Shown: positions 1 through 5,130, counted from the first letter of the stretch. The stretch: 8,703 nucleotides of DNA from an uncultured Bacilli bacterium (GCA_944358495.1 CALVRF010000056.1:1-8703); one strand, 5' to 3'. The notes: generated from the sequence alone by a model not told the origin. Numbers and translations: made by a program.

Positions 1-303
1 AATGAGTTAGCGAAGCTATGTAAGGGGGAAAAGCATATGGAAAAGTTTAGAGAGAACGTAGATAGGTTAAATAAAGATGAAGAGTTTAGACTATTATTTT
101 CAGAAGAGGAAGATGCTTTAAGGACGCATAATACCTTAATGGCCGAATCAGAAGAAGCTGGTCTTGAACGCGGCATAAAGCAAGGTCAAAAAGAAGAAAA
201 GTTTGAAATAGCTAAAAATATGCTTGCAGAGGGCATGGATATTAATGTTATTACCAAAATAACTGGTCTTTCAGAAAACGAAATTCAAGCTTTAAATAAT
301 TAA
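1..303 (+). CDS. Rpn/PD-(D/E)XK nuclease family transposase, C-terminal part (5' end outside window)
   Basis: The reading frame is open to the left edge, so this is the last 100 codons of a longer gene. It reads NELAKLCKGEKHMEKF at the edge. The ATG at 37 has a G-rich stretch upstream, but the frame continues through it and the protein context matches the family, so 37 is an internal Met. The segment has a charged helical region (residues 13-45), a Glu/Lys-rich linker with an ERGIKQGQKEEK-type stretch (about 59-70) and a C-terminal helix-turn-helix-like end (MLAEGMDINVITKITGLSENEI). That tail is typical of Rpn/PDDEXK_2 recombination-promoting nucleases. The catalytic PD-(D/E)XK core lies outside the window and cannot be checked. 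Such genes are mobile or multicopy in gut bacteria. The family call rests on recognising the tail only. Confidence 0.72.
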   Translation, partial: NELAKLCKGEKHMEKFRENVDRLNKDEEFRLLFSEEEDALRTHNTLMAESEEAGLERGIKQGQKEEKFEIAKNMLAEGMDINVITKITGLSENEIQALNN

Positions 304-324
304 GCCATCAGGGCTTTTTATTTT
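302..324 (+). terminator. Short intrinsic terminator of the Rpn-type gene
   Basis: AAGCC (302-306) pairs with GGCTT (312-316) around a 5-nt loop, followed by a T-rich run to 324. The stem is only 5 bp, so it is weak. It starts inside the TAA stop codon of the preceding gene. Confidence 0.55.
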
Positions 325-375
325 GAGCCAAATTCTAATTTTAATCCCGTGGAACCCTCTTAAAAAATTAGGCTT

Positions 376-396
376 AAAAAAATAGCTCTAAGCTAT
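376..396 (-). terminator. Possible minus-strand hairpin with T run
   Basis: ATAGCT (382-387) and AGCTAT (391-396) form a 6-bp stem with a 3-nt loop. Read on the minus strand, the stem is followed by about six T residues (376-381). No minus-strand gene in the window would use it. It may guard against antisense transcription or be chance in AT-rich DNA. I see no gene in the rest of 304-494. Confidence 0.25.
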
Positions 397-494
397 ATTA
401 TTCTAATCACTCCGAAGTTAAAAGATAATTTTTACGCAAGTGTTTCTTGTTCTAAAATTCTTAATCAATGAATACACATTATTAGGTGATAAAT

Positions 495-1064
495 ATGGCC
501 AAAAAGAGCAAAACAAAAACTAAACCATCGCGTTTATCCAGATATTTTAGTCGTTTTTTAGTGTTAGTAGTCATTACCTTAGCCTTTTTAATTGCTTTAA
601 AAAGCAACGCCGAGCTTCGTGATTTTGTTTATAAAAATGTTTTTCAAAATAATATGAGTTTTGCTAAAATTAATGAACTATATAAAAAGTATTTCGGCTC
701 ATCACTGCCGCTTGCCGATAACGTAACTAGTGAAGCTGACGTTGTTTCTTCTGAAAAGATTGAATATAGTAAAATAAAAGATTATAAAGAAGGAGCCGCC
801 CTAACGGTGGATGAGGGTTATGCCGTTCCTTTTATGGATAGTGGTTTAATCATTTTTGCTGGTGAAAAAGAAGGGTATGGTAATACTATTGTTGTTCAAA
901 GACCTGATAATGTCGAAGTTTGGTATGCTAATCTCGCCACTACTAATGTCAGCTTATATGACTACGTCAAGAAAGGTTCAATTGTTGGCGAGGTCAAAGA
1001 CAATACCCTTTATATGGTGTTTATTAAAGAGGGGAAGACCTTAGATTATAAAGAATATCTTTAA
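495..1064 (+). CDS. spoIVFA: SpoIVFA-like membrane protein with degenerate LytM/M23 domain
   Basis: This 189-residue protein has a basic N-terminus (residues 1-20), one membrane helix (about 21-37), a variable linker and a C-terminal LytM/M23-like fold (about 107-188). The fold is visible in the segment DSGLIIFAGEKEGYGNTIVV. The metal ligands of active M23 peptidases are gone: the YAHL position is YANL (N146) and the LHFE position is LYMV (Y173, V175). This fits a non-catalytic regulator. In Bacillus, SpoIVFA with BofA holds the pro-sigma-K protease SpoIVFB inactive in the forespore outer membrane. The next gene here is SpoIVFB, which supports the call. The start is ATG 495 behind AGGTGAT; the in-frame GTG at 486 lies inside that SD. 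No convincing promoter is visible upstream. A sigma-E promoter would be expected from the Bacillus model, but I could not establish one. Confidence 0.85.
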   Translation: MAKKSKTKTKPSRLSRYFSRFLVLVVITLAFLIALKSNAELRDFVYKNVFQNNMSFAKINELYKKYFGSSLPLADNVTSEADVVSSEKIEYSKIKDYKEGAALTVDEGYAVPFMDSGLIIFAGEKEGYGNTIVVQRPDNVEVWYANLATTNVSLYDYVKKGSIVGEVKDNTLYMVFIKEGKTLDYKEYL

Positions 1065-1785
1065 AATTCATTTATTTTATTATATAATGGCCTTTGCCAG
1101 TTTGGTAACCGGAAATTTCAAAGGTCTTTTATTATTTACGTTAATTGTTTTAGTGCACGAATTAGGCCATATTATAGCGGCTTTATATTATAAATGGAAA
1201 ATAGAAAAAATTTTATTATTACCTTTTGGTGCCTTAACTATTTTTCATGAAAAATTAAATAGGCCTATCAAAGAAGAATTCATTATTTTAATATCCGGTC
1301 CGTTAGTCCAAATAATTTTTACTTTTTTGTTATCCTTAAATTACCATAATCCCGATATCCAAGCTTACAGTAACTTAATTCTTTTTTTTAATTTGTTGCC
1401 CATTTATCCTTTAGATGGTTCTAAATTAGTAAACTTACTCTTAAACAAACTAACTAGCTTTAAAAAAAGCCATATTTTAACGATATATATATCCTTTCTC
1501 ACTATTTTTCTTTTATTTTTAAATGTTCAAATCAGTTTAGTTTTTCTTTTGATTATTATATTTATTACTATAAAAGTAATTGACGAATTAAAAAAGCATC
1601 ATGCTTTATTTAATCTTTTCCTATTTGAACGCTACAATTATAATTTTCATTTTTCTAAACATAAAACTATCAAAAATGTTAAGCAAATGAAACGTGATTA
1701 CACTCATTTATTTAAAATAGATAATAATTATAAAACCGAAAAAGAAGTTTTAAGTAAAAGGTTTGACTTTAAACGGAAAATGTGA
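1045..1785 (+). CDS. spoIVFB: SpoIVFB-type site-2 intramembrane metalloprotease (M50B)
   Basis: This is a polytopic zinc protease of the kind that cleaves pro-sigma-K in the mother cell of sporulating Bacilli. Counting from the ATG at 1087, it has HELGH at residues 24-28 (ligands H24 and H28, catalytic E25), LLPFG at 44-48, a GP turn at 71-72, and NLLPIYPLDG with the third ligand D110. The start is uncertain. The first ATG (1087) has no SD and would remove a conserved N-terminal segment. Between the in-frame TAG at 1042 and 1087 the frame reads IIKNIFKIHLFYYI, which resembles the start of the Bacillus protein (KIH followed by an aromatic-rich membrane helix). I therefore place the start at ATT 1045 (or ATA 1048), behind AGAGGGG at 1028-1034, overlapping spoIVFA by 20 nt. 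The cytoplasmic tail is short, and the full CBS domain of B. subtilis SpoIVFB is not present. Confidence 0.9.
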   Translation: MIKNIFKIHLFYYIMAFASLVTGNFKGLLLFTLIVLVHELGHIIAALYYKWKIEKILLLPFGALTIFHEKLNRPIKEEFIILISGPLVQIIFTFLLSLNYHNPDIQAYSNLILFFNLLPIYPLDGSKLVNLLLNKLTSFKKSHILTIYISFLTIFLLFLNVQISLVFLLIIIFITIKVIDELKKHHALFNLFLFERYNYNFHFSKHKTIKNVKQMKRDYTHLFKIDNNYKTEKEVLSKRFDFKRKM

Positions 1786-1791
1786 TAAAAT
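1763..1791 (+). promoter_or_regulatory. Sigma-A promoter of the rplU operon
   Basis: TTGACT (1763-1768) and TAAAAT (1786-1791) are separated by exactly 17 bp. The promoter lies in the last codons of spoIVFB, with the -10 starting just after its TGA stop. It places transcription start near 1797, at the beginning of the L21 leader, and uncouples ribosomal protein expression from the sporulation genes. Confidence 0.85.
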
Positions 1792-1796
1792 TTTAA

Positions 1797-1870
1797 ACTG
1801 TGTAGAGCCTCACTCTACAACCGCGCAGAAAAGGTTAAAAACAATAGTTACCTTAATGGCGAGTCTTAGA
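1797..1870 (+). ncRNA. L21 leader (cis-regulatory RNA upstream of rplU)
   Basis: A perfect 7-bp hairpin (TGTAGAG 1801-1807, loop 1808-1812, CTCTACA 1813-1819) is followed by ACCGCGCAG. A second pairing, AAGGT (1831-1835) with ACCTT (1850-1854), is followed by AATGGCGAGTCT. The position directly upstream of rplU and this layout match the known L21 leader of low-GC Gram-positives. That element is thought to mediate autoregulation of rplU by the L21 protein. A covariance-model search would settle the exact borders. Confidence 0.75.
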
Positions 1871-1891
1871 TTATTAAAAGGAGGTTAGAAA

Positions 1892-2194
1892 ATGAAAGCA
1901 GTTATTGAAACTGGAGGAAAACAATATTACGTTGAAGAGGGAACCGAACTTTATATCGAAAAAATTGACACTCCAGCTGAAGGCAAAGTTACTTTCGATA
2001 AAGTATTAATGGTTAACGGTAAAACTGGAACTCCATATATTAAAGGAGCAAAAGTTGAAGCTAAAGTTCAAAAACATGGCAAAGCTAAAAAAATTACCGT
2101 TTATAAATTCAGAGCCAAGAAAAAATATCGTCGTACTCAAGGTCATCGTCAACCATATACTAAGGTTGAAATTACTAAAATTAGTGAAAAATAA
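1892..2194 (+). CDS. rplU: 50S ribosomal protein L21 (bL21)
   Basis: This 100-residue protein has the normal length and the L21 signatures. These are the N-terminal KAVIETGGKQYYV, the DKVLM strand, and the basic C-terminal FRAKKKYRRTQGHRQPYTK loop that contacts 23S rRNA. L21 is an early-assembly component of the large subunit. The start is ATG 1892 behind a strong AAAGGAGGT (1878-1885). It is the first gene of the rplU-prp-rpmA operon, preceded by its own promoter and an L21 leader. Its TAA stop shares one base with the ATG of prp (TAATG), indicating translational coupling. Confidence 0.98.
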   Translation: MKAVIETGGKQYYVEEGTELYIEKIDTPAEGKVTFDKVLMVNGKTGTPYIKGAKVEAKVQKHGKAKKITVYKFRAKKKYRRTQGHRQPYTKVEITKISEK

Positions 2195-2493
2195 TGATTA
2201 AAGTTAATATTAAAAAAAATCATATTGAAATTAAAGGCCATGCCATGTATGACGATTATGGTAAAGATATTGTTTGTGCATCGATAAGTTCAATAGCCAT
2301 CACTACGGTAAATGCCATTTTAAGGTTAGATGAAAAAGCTTTAAAATATAGAGAAAAAGATGGTTTTCTTATTATCGATGTTTTAAAAGAATCAGAGCAA
2401 ACCAATACCTTAATTTTAAATATGATTGAACTTATTAAGGAACTAGAAAAAGAGTATCCAAAAAACATTAAAGTAAATGAGGAGGTGCATTAG
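2194..2493 (+). CDS. prp: Ribosomal-processing cysteine protease Prp (YsxB family)
   Basis: This 99-residue protein has the two conserved Prp motifs, GHA with the catalytic His (H16) and GKDIVCAS with the catalytic Cys (C28). In Firmicutes Prp removes an N-terminal extension from ribosomal protein L27, a step needed for ribosome assembly, and lies between rplU and rpmA. Both features hold here: the gene sits between L21 and L27, and the L27 in this window carries the cleavable extension. The start ATG overlaps the rplU stop by one base and no separate SD is present, so it is probably translated by coupling. The C-terminal helix (about residues 65-90) is normal for the family. The last codons of prp contain the SD of rpmA (GGAGGTG at 2481-2487). 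Confidence 0.96.
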   Translation: MIKVNIKKNHIEIKGHAMYDDYGKDIVCASISSIAITTVNAILRLDEKALKYREKDGFLIIDVLKESEQTNTLILNMIELIKELEKEYPKNIKVNEEVH

Positions 2494-2494
2494 T

Positions 2495-2785
2495 ATGGCA
2501 ATGTTAAAATTAAATATTCAATTATTCGCCCACAAAAAAGGTCAAGGTTCAACTAAAAACGGCCGTGATTCAGAATCAAAAAGATTAGGTGCAAAAGCTG
2601 CTGATGGCGAATTTATTACGGGTGGTTCTATTATTTATCGTCAAAGAGGAACTAAAATTTATCCAGGAAACAACGTTGGAATTGGTAAAGATGATACGAT
2701 ATTTGCCAAAATTGATGGTATCGTTAAATTTGAACGCGTCGGAAGAGATAAAAAACAAGTTAGTGTTTATCCCAAAGAGGCCTAA
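2495..2785 (+). CDS. rpmA: 50S ribosomal protein L27 (bL27) with Prp-cleaved extension
   Basis: This 96-residue L27 has the family core HKKGQGSTKNGRDSESKRLG followed by the beta-barrel region (GEFITGGSIIYRQRGTK). The N-terminus MAMLKLNIQLFA is the extension known from Firmicutes and absent in E. coli. By analogy Prp would cut between A12 and H13, exposing the tail that reaches the peptidyl-transferase centre. The start is ATG 2495, 7 nt after GGAGGTG. An in-frame ATG at 2477 lies before the SD and is not used; ATG 2501 is too far from it. The gene begins one base after the prp stop. Its last codons form the 5' arm of the operon terminator, and its TAA stop is the hairpin loop. Confidence 0.98.
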   Translation: MAMLKLNIQLFAHKKGQGSTKNGRDSESKRLGAKAADGEFITGGSIIYRQRGTKIYPGNNVGIGKDDTIFAKIDGIVKFERVGRDKKQVSVYPKEA

Positions 2786-2798
2786 GGCTTCTTTTTTT
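2775..2798 (+). terminator. Intrinsic terminator of the rplU-prp-rpmA operon
   Basis: AAGAGGCC (2775-2782) pairs with GGCTTCTT (2786-2793) with one G-U pair, then a T run to 2798. The 3-nt loop (2783-2785) is exactly the rpmA TAA stop codon, so the 5' arm is coding sequence. Confidence 0.9.
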
Positions 2799-2886
2799 AT
2801 GCTCCCAAATATCTATTTATAGTATGTAAATAAATGTCTATCAAAATCAAAAAAAATCTATCCAACTGTTTTTAAACTTTAAAATT

Positions 2887-2895
2887 TGTTATAAT
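2887..2895 (+). promoter_or_regulatory. Extended -10 promoter for the CPBP-like/VanZ-like operon
   Basis: TGT followed by TATAAT (2890-2895) is a perfect extended -10. The -35 region (around 2867-2872, TGTTTT) is poor. Transcription would start near 2902, about 17 nt before the start codon. The 133-bp gap from 2786 to 2918 otherwise holds only the preceding terminator and AT-rich DNA. Confidence 0.7.
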
Positions 2896-2918
2896 GTCCT
2901 TAGAAAGTAGGGATTTCT

Positions 2919-3575
2919 ATGGGGGGAGATTCAAAAAATAATATCTTATTTAAAACCTTGATTGTTATTATTTTGTTTTTTACTTATACTTTTATTTTTA
3001 ATGCTTTATTTACTATTTTGCATATTGATAATCCGAGTTTGACTATGTTTATTAGTGACTTCATTTTCTTAATCGGAATTATCTATGCTTATAAAAATAC
3101 ATTAAAAAAAGATATTCAAACTTTTAAAATCAAAGAAAAAGCCGGAACCATTTTTATCGGTTTTATCATTGTTTTATTGTTTAGTTTTCTAATTAATGGA
3201 GTTTTGAATTTAATTTATCCCGAAAAATTAAGTGATAGTAATTTTAGCATTTTAAGTTCGTTAAATCCTCTCTATGTTGTTTTTAAAGTTCTTATTTTTA
3301 GTACTATTGCTGAAGAACTTGTTTTTCATAAAGCCATAGGTCAAACTATTGATAATAAAGTAGCTTTTATTTTTATTAGTACGTTTATTTATACTATCGC
3401 TAATATTATTTATTGGGATTTAACTTTAGTTTCATCATGGTTAAATGCTATTAACTATTTTGTTATCTATTTAATTTTATCAGTCATTTATGTAAAATGT
3501 CATAATAATATAGTCCCTGTGATGATTATCAAATTATTATATAATTTATTTCCCCTTATCATTTTGTTAAGTTAG
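2919..3575 (+). CDS. CPBP-like (Abi/CAAX protease-related) membrane protein, probably non-catalytic
   Basis: This 218-residue protein is polytopic, with hydrophobic segments near residues 12-34, 43-59, 76-99, 116-130, 149-166, 176-193 and 199-217. The signature AEELVFHKAIG (131-141) with glutamates E132 and E133 corresponds to motif 1 of CPBP intramembrane proteases. The other hallmarks are altered. The motif-1 Arg position is H137, the motif-2 His position (FxxxH) is N162 in YTIAN, and the motif-3 His position is K205 in KLLYN. The catalytic site therefore looks lost, or belongs to a divergent subfamily. Real CPBP members process prenylated or peptide substrates or confer bacteriocin self-immunity; the role here is unknown. 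The start is ATG 2919 with a modest AGGGA at 2909-2913. The start codon runs into a G6 tract. The VanZ-like gene follows after 11 nt. Confidence 0.65.
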   Translation: MGGDSKNNILFKTLIVIILFFTYTFIFNALFTILHIDNPSLTMFISDFIFLIGIIYAYKNTLKKDIQTFKIKEKAGTIFIGFIIVLLFSFLINGVLNLIYPEKLSDSNFSILSSLNPLYVVFKVLIFSTIAEELVFHKAIGQTIDNKVAFIFISTFIYTIANIIYWDLTLVSSWLNAINYFVIYLILSVIYVKCHNNIVPVMIIKLLYNLFPLIILLS

Positions 3576-3586
3576 AAGGTGTGTTT

Positions 3587-4084
3587 ATGAACGAGAAAAA
3601 ACAAATTTTAAATTATTTTTTGATTTTTGGTTTTGTAATTTATTTGGCCTTTTTACTATGGGAATTTTTATTTCAAAATGTCCCGCCAACAGAATTATTT
3701 CACCATGAGTATACAGGAACTATTAACATTAATCCATATGCCAATATCAGTACTGGTGATATTTTAAATCAAATTATTTTATTTATTCCACTAGGACTTT
3801 TCCTTTGTATTTTAAGTAGAAAGCAAAATATTATAACTAAAATTTGGGCTATTTTTGCTATCAGCCTATTTTTAGAGTTTTTAAGTTTATTATTTTTCGC
3901 TGATTTTGATATTACTACTGTTATTAACAATCTAATCGGCGGAGTAGTTGGTATTATTATTTATAAAAGTTTAATCATTATTTTTAAAGACGAAGAGCAA
4001 ATCAAAGGATTTGTTGCTATCTTAATGAATGCTATTATCATTATATTAGCTTTCGCTTTATTCTTCTTATCCGCCTTTAAATAA
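3587..4084 (+). CDS. VanZ-like family membrane protein
   Basis: This 165-residue protein has four or more membrane helices (about 9-28, 60-78, 85-103, 112-133, 143-162). It has the VanZ-family pattern in order: NINPY (47-51), an N-x-x-LFIPLG block (N61 to G70), E97 in the helix before a short loop, DFDI (106-109), then NNLIGGVVG (114-122). VanZ of vancomycin-resistance elements raises teicoplanin resistance, but the wider family is a general envelope protein group of unknown activity, so no resistance is implied. The start is ATG 3587 behind AAGGTG (3577-3582); the GTG at 3581 is part of the SD. The gene is co-transcribed with the CPBP-like gene. Its 3' end overlaps the convergent DUF192 gene by 8 bp, with no visible terminator between them. 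Confidence 0.85.
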   Translation: MNEKKQILNYFLIFGFVIYLAFLLWEFLFQNVPPTELFHHEYTGTININPYANISTGDILNQIILFIPLGLFLCILSRKQNIITKIWAIFAISLFLEFLSLLFFADFDITTVINNLIGGVVGIIIYKSLIIIFKDEEQIKGFVAILMNAIIIILAFALFFLSAFK

Positions 4085-4361
4085 TAAACTTTTCACCAAC
4101 CTTATTTTTTATAACTGTATTACTTGGGAGTTCATAGGTATAAAAAACTCCTTTTTTAGGCCAAATAATTCTATTTGGCTTAACGTTTTTATAAATATAT
4201 AAAATTATGTTATTTTTATCGGTTAAAACGACATCGATAGCTTTAAACATAAAAAAAGTATGGATACCATTGCACCTTATTCTAACTCCATAATCAAAGC
4301 TTTTTTTAAACATTAAGCCTTTAAGTTTTTTTCCAAAGCTATCACACCTACGAATTTCCAT
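4077..4361 (-). CDS. DUF192 family protein
   Basis: This 94-residue protein shows the DUF192 (COG1430) pattern: GLMF (15-18), the hallmark IHTFFMFKAIDVVLTD (33-48), a middle beta region (NNIILYIYKNVKPNRII), then YELPSNTV (76-83) and a closing VGEKFII. Many DUF192 proteins are exported, but no signal peptide or membrane segment is present here, so it should be cytoplasmic. The biochemical role of the family is unknown. The start codon (complement of 4359-4361) is preceded on the minus strand by a GGTGATAAT-type SD. It is divergent from the Flp-like pilin gene. DUF192 genes often occur close to pilin or Tad-type loci, so a link is possible but unproven. The Met that replaces a frequent Arg after FFM in the family is replaced by Phe-Lys here (FFMFK). 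Confidence 0.85.
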   Translation of the reverse strand: MEIRRCDSFGKKLKGLMFKKSFDYGVRIRCNGIHTFFMFKAIDVVLTDKNNIILYIYKNVKPNRIIWPKKGVFYTYELPSNTVIKNKVGEKFII

Positions 4362-4401
4362 ATTATCACCACCACTAATATATCATAATTTACAACTTTT
4401 T

Positions 4402-4418
4402 TGTTAAAAGAATGTTAA
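4402..4418 (+). promoter_or_regulatory. TGTTAA direct repeats upstream of the pilin promoter
   Basis: TGTTAA occurs at 4402-4407 and again at 4413-4418, 11 bp apart (one helical turn), ending 4 bp before the -35. The second copy sits in a 10-bp palindrome, ATGTTAACAT (4412-4421). The layout resembles an activator or response-regulator site, but no factor can be named. Confidence 0.35.
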
Positions 4419-4422
4419 CATA

Positions 4423-4451
4423 TTGATTTTTTTATCAAAAAAAATTATAAT
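4423..4451 (+). promoter_or_regulatory. Sigma-A promoter of the Flp-like pilin gene
   Basis: TTGATT (4423-4428) and TATAAT (4446-4451) are separated by 17 bp. Transcription would start near 4458, leaving a leader of about 29 nt that contains AGGAGG (4475-4480). Confidence 0.85.
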
Positions 4452-4486
4452 TGTTATAGAGAATATTAAGCCTTAGGAGGATATGT

Positions 4487-4681
4487 ATGAAAAAACTAGG
4501 GAGTAATGGGCAAGCATTAGTTGAATACTTGTTAATTATTGCTGTTATCAGTGTAATTGTTGTTAGTATCGTTAAATTATTCGGGGGATATTTACAAGAT
4601 GCCATGACCAAATCATCATGTAAAATGATTGATAAAGAATATGTCGAAGGCGATAAACCTGGTGAAGGCTCTTGTCAGTAG
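4487..4681 (+). CDS. Flp-like (class III signal) pilin
   Basis: This 64-residue protein has a short polar leader, MKKLGSNG, followed by QALVEYLLIIAV. Cleavage after G8 would give a mature protein starting QALVEY, with Glu at +5 and Tyr at +6. This is the signature of Flp/type IVb pilins and of archaeal-style class III prepilins. One hydrophobic helix (about 10-33) is followed by a very short polar tail with two cysteines (C45 and C63), which could form a disulphide outside the cell. The mature protein of about 56 residues is close to usual Flp size. No Tad ATPase, TadC-type or prepilin peptidase gene lies in the window, so the machinery must be elsewhere. It has a strong promoter and SD (AGGAGG, 6-nt spacing), suggesting high expression, and a terminator directly at its stop codon. 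Confidence 0.82.
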   Translation: MKKLGSNGQALVEYLLIIAVISVIVVSIVKLFGGYLQDAMTKSSCKMIDKEYVEGDKPGEGSCQ

Positions 4682-4706
4682 AAGGTAAGTATCTTATCTT
4701 CTTTTT
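4680..4706 (+). terminator. Intrinsic terminator directly after the Flp-like pilin gene
   Basis: GAAGGTAAG (4681-4689) pairs with CTTATCTTC (4693-4701) with one G-U pair and a 3-nt loop; A4680 can add a pair with T4702. A T run reaches 4706. The stem starts in the TAG stop codon. No promoter fits before the next gene at 4724, so partial read-through is expected to feed it. Confidence 0.85.
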
Positions 4707-4723
4707 CAAAGGAGGCATGTAGC

Positions 4724-5107
4724 ATGTTATTAAAACGAAAATTTTCTTGGTTATGGTTATTATTAAATATTTTGACCGGTGGCATTTCCACGTTATTTTT
4801 AGGAGCTTTATTAGATGTATATGACAAGGATGGTTGGTATACTAAATGGTACTACTGGGTTCTTGGTTTATTATTTGGCTTTTTACCAGCTTTTATCATG
4901 TTATTTATTTTAATCATTCAAATAACCACTAAAGTTTGCATTAAACTAGAAGTTCCTGGTGAGGAGCTATATTCCTTACCATATCCTTGGCTTTTAGGCA
5001 TTATTATTCCTTTTGTCGGTTGGGCTGCTTTCGTGATTTTGTTATTTTACCTTAACCTTTGGTATTTTATTAAACTATTACAAGGAAAAGGCGAAAAGTA
5101 TATTTAA
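4724..5107 (+). CDS. Hypothetical three-helix membrane protein (127 aa)
   Basis: I do not recognise a named family. The protein has three hydrophobic segments (about 8-30, 43-67 and 88-117). A polar, aromatic-rich loop (DVYDKDGWYTKWYYW, 31-45) lies between the first two, and an amphipathic LEVPGEELYSLPYPW stretch lies before the third. The glycine in LNILTGGIS and the proline in LLFGFLPAF fall inside helices. The tail is short and basic. ATG 4724 follows AAAGGAGG (4708-4715) with 8-nt spacing. It lies 42 nt after the Flp-like pilin with a terminator between and no visible promoter of its own, so it may be a lower-expressed partner of that pilin. The 5' arm of its own terminator is made of its last codons. 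A role in pilin assembly or export is a guess from position only. Confidence 0.7.
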   Translation: MLLKRKFSWLWLLLNILTGGISTLFLGALLDVYDKDGWYTKWYYWVLGLLFGFLPAFIMLFILIIQITTKVCIKLEVPGEELYSLPYPWLLGIIIPFVGWAAFVILLFYLNLWYFIKLLQGKGEKYI

Positions 5108-5129
5108 ACCATTACTTTTTGCTTTTTTT
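5091..5129 (+). terminator. Intrinsic terminator overlapping the end of the 127-aa gene
   Basis: GCGAAAAGTA (5091-5100) pairs with TACTTTTTGC (5113-5122) with one G-U pair, followed by T7 (5123-5129). The 12-nt loop (5101-5112) contains the TAA stop (5105-5107). Confidence 0.8.
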
Positions 5130-5130
5130 A

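Noticed and set aside
37..303. ATG 37 as the real start of an 88-aa gene
   Set aside because: The frame stays open to the window edge and the upstream residues (NELAKLCKGEKH) continue the Rpn-type family pattern, so it is an internal Met.
486..494. GTG 486 start for spoIVFA, and likewise GTG 3581 (VanZ-like) and GTG 5147 (nusB)
   Set aside because: Each GTG is part of an AGGTG-type SD a few bases before a well-placed ATG.
3587..4084. Glycopeptide resistance gene (VanZ)
   Set aside because: Only the broad VanZ-like family is supported. No other van genes are present and most members are unrelated to resistance.
4717..4722. ATG-TAG minimal start-stop between SD and start of the 127-aa gene
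   Set aside because: It lies only 1 nt from the GGAGG core, too close for initiation, so it is probably chance.
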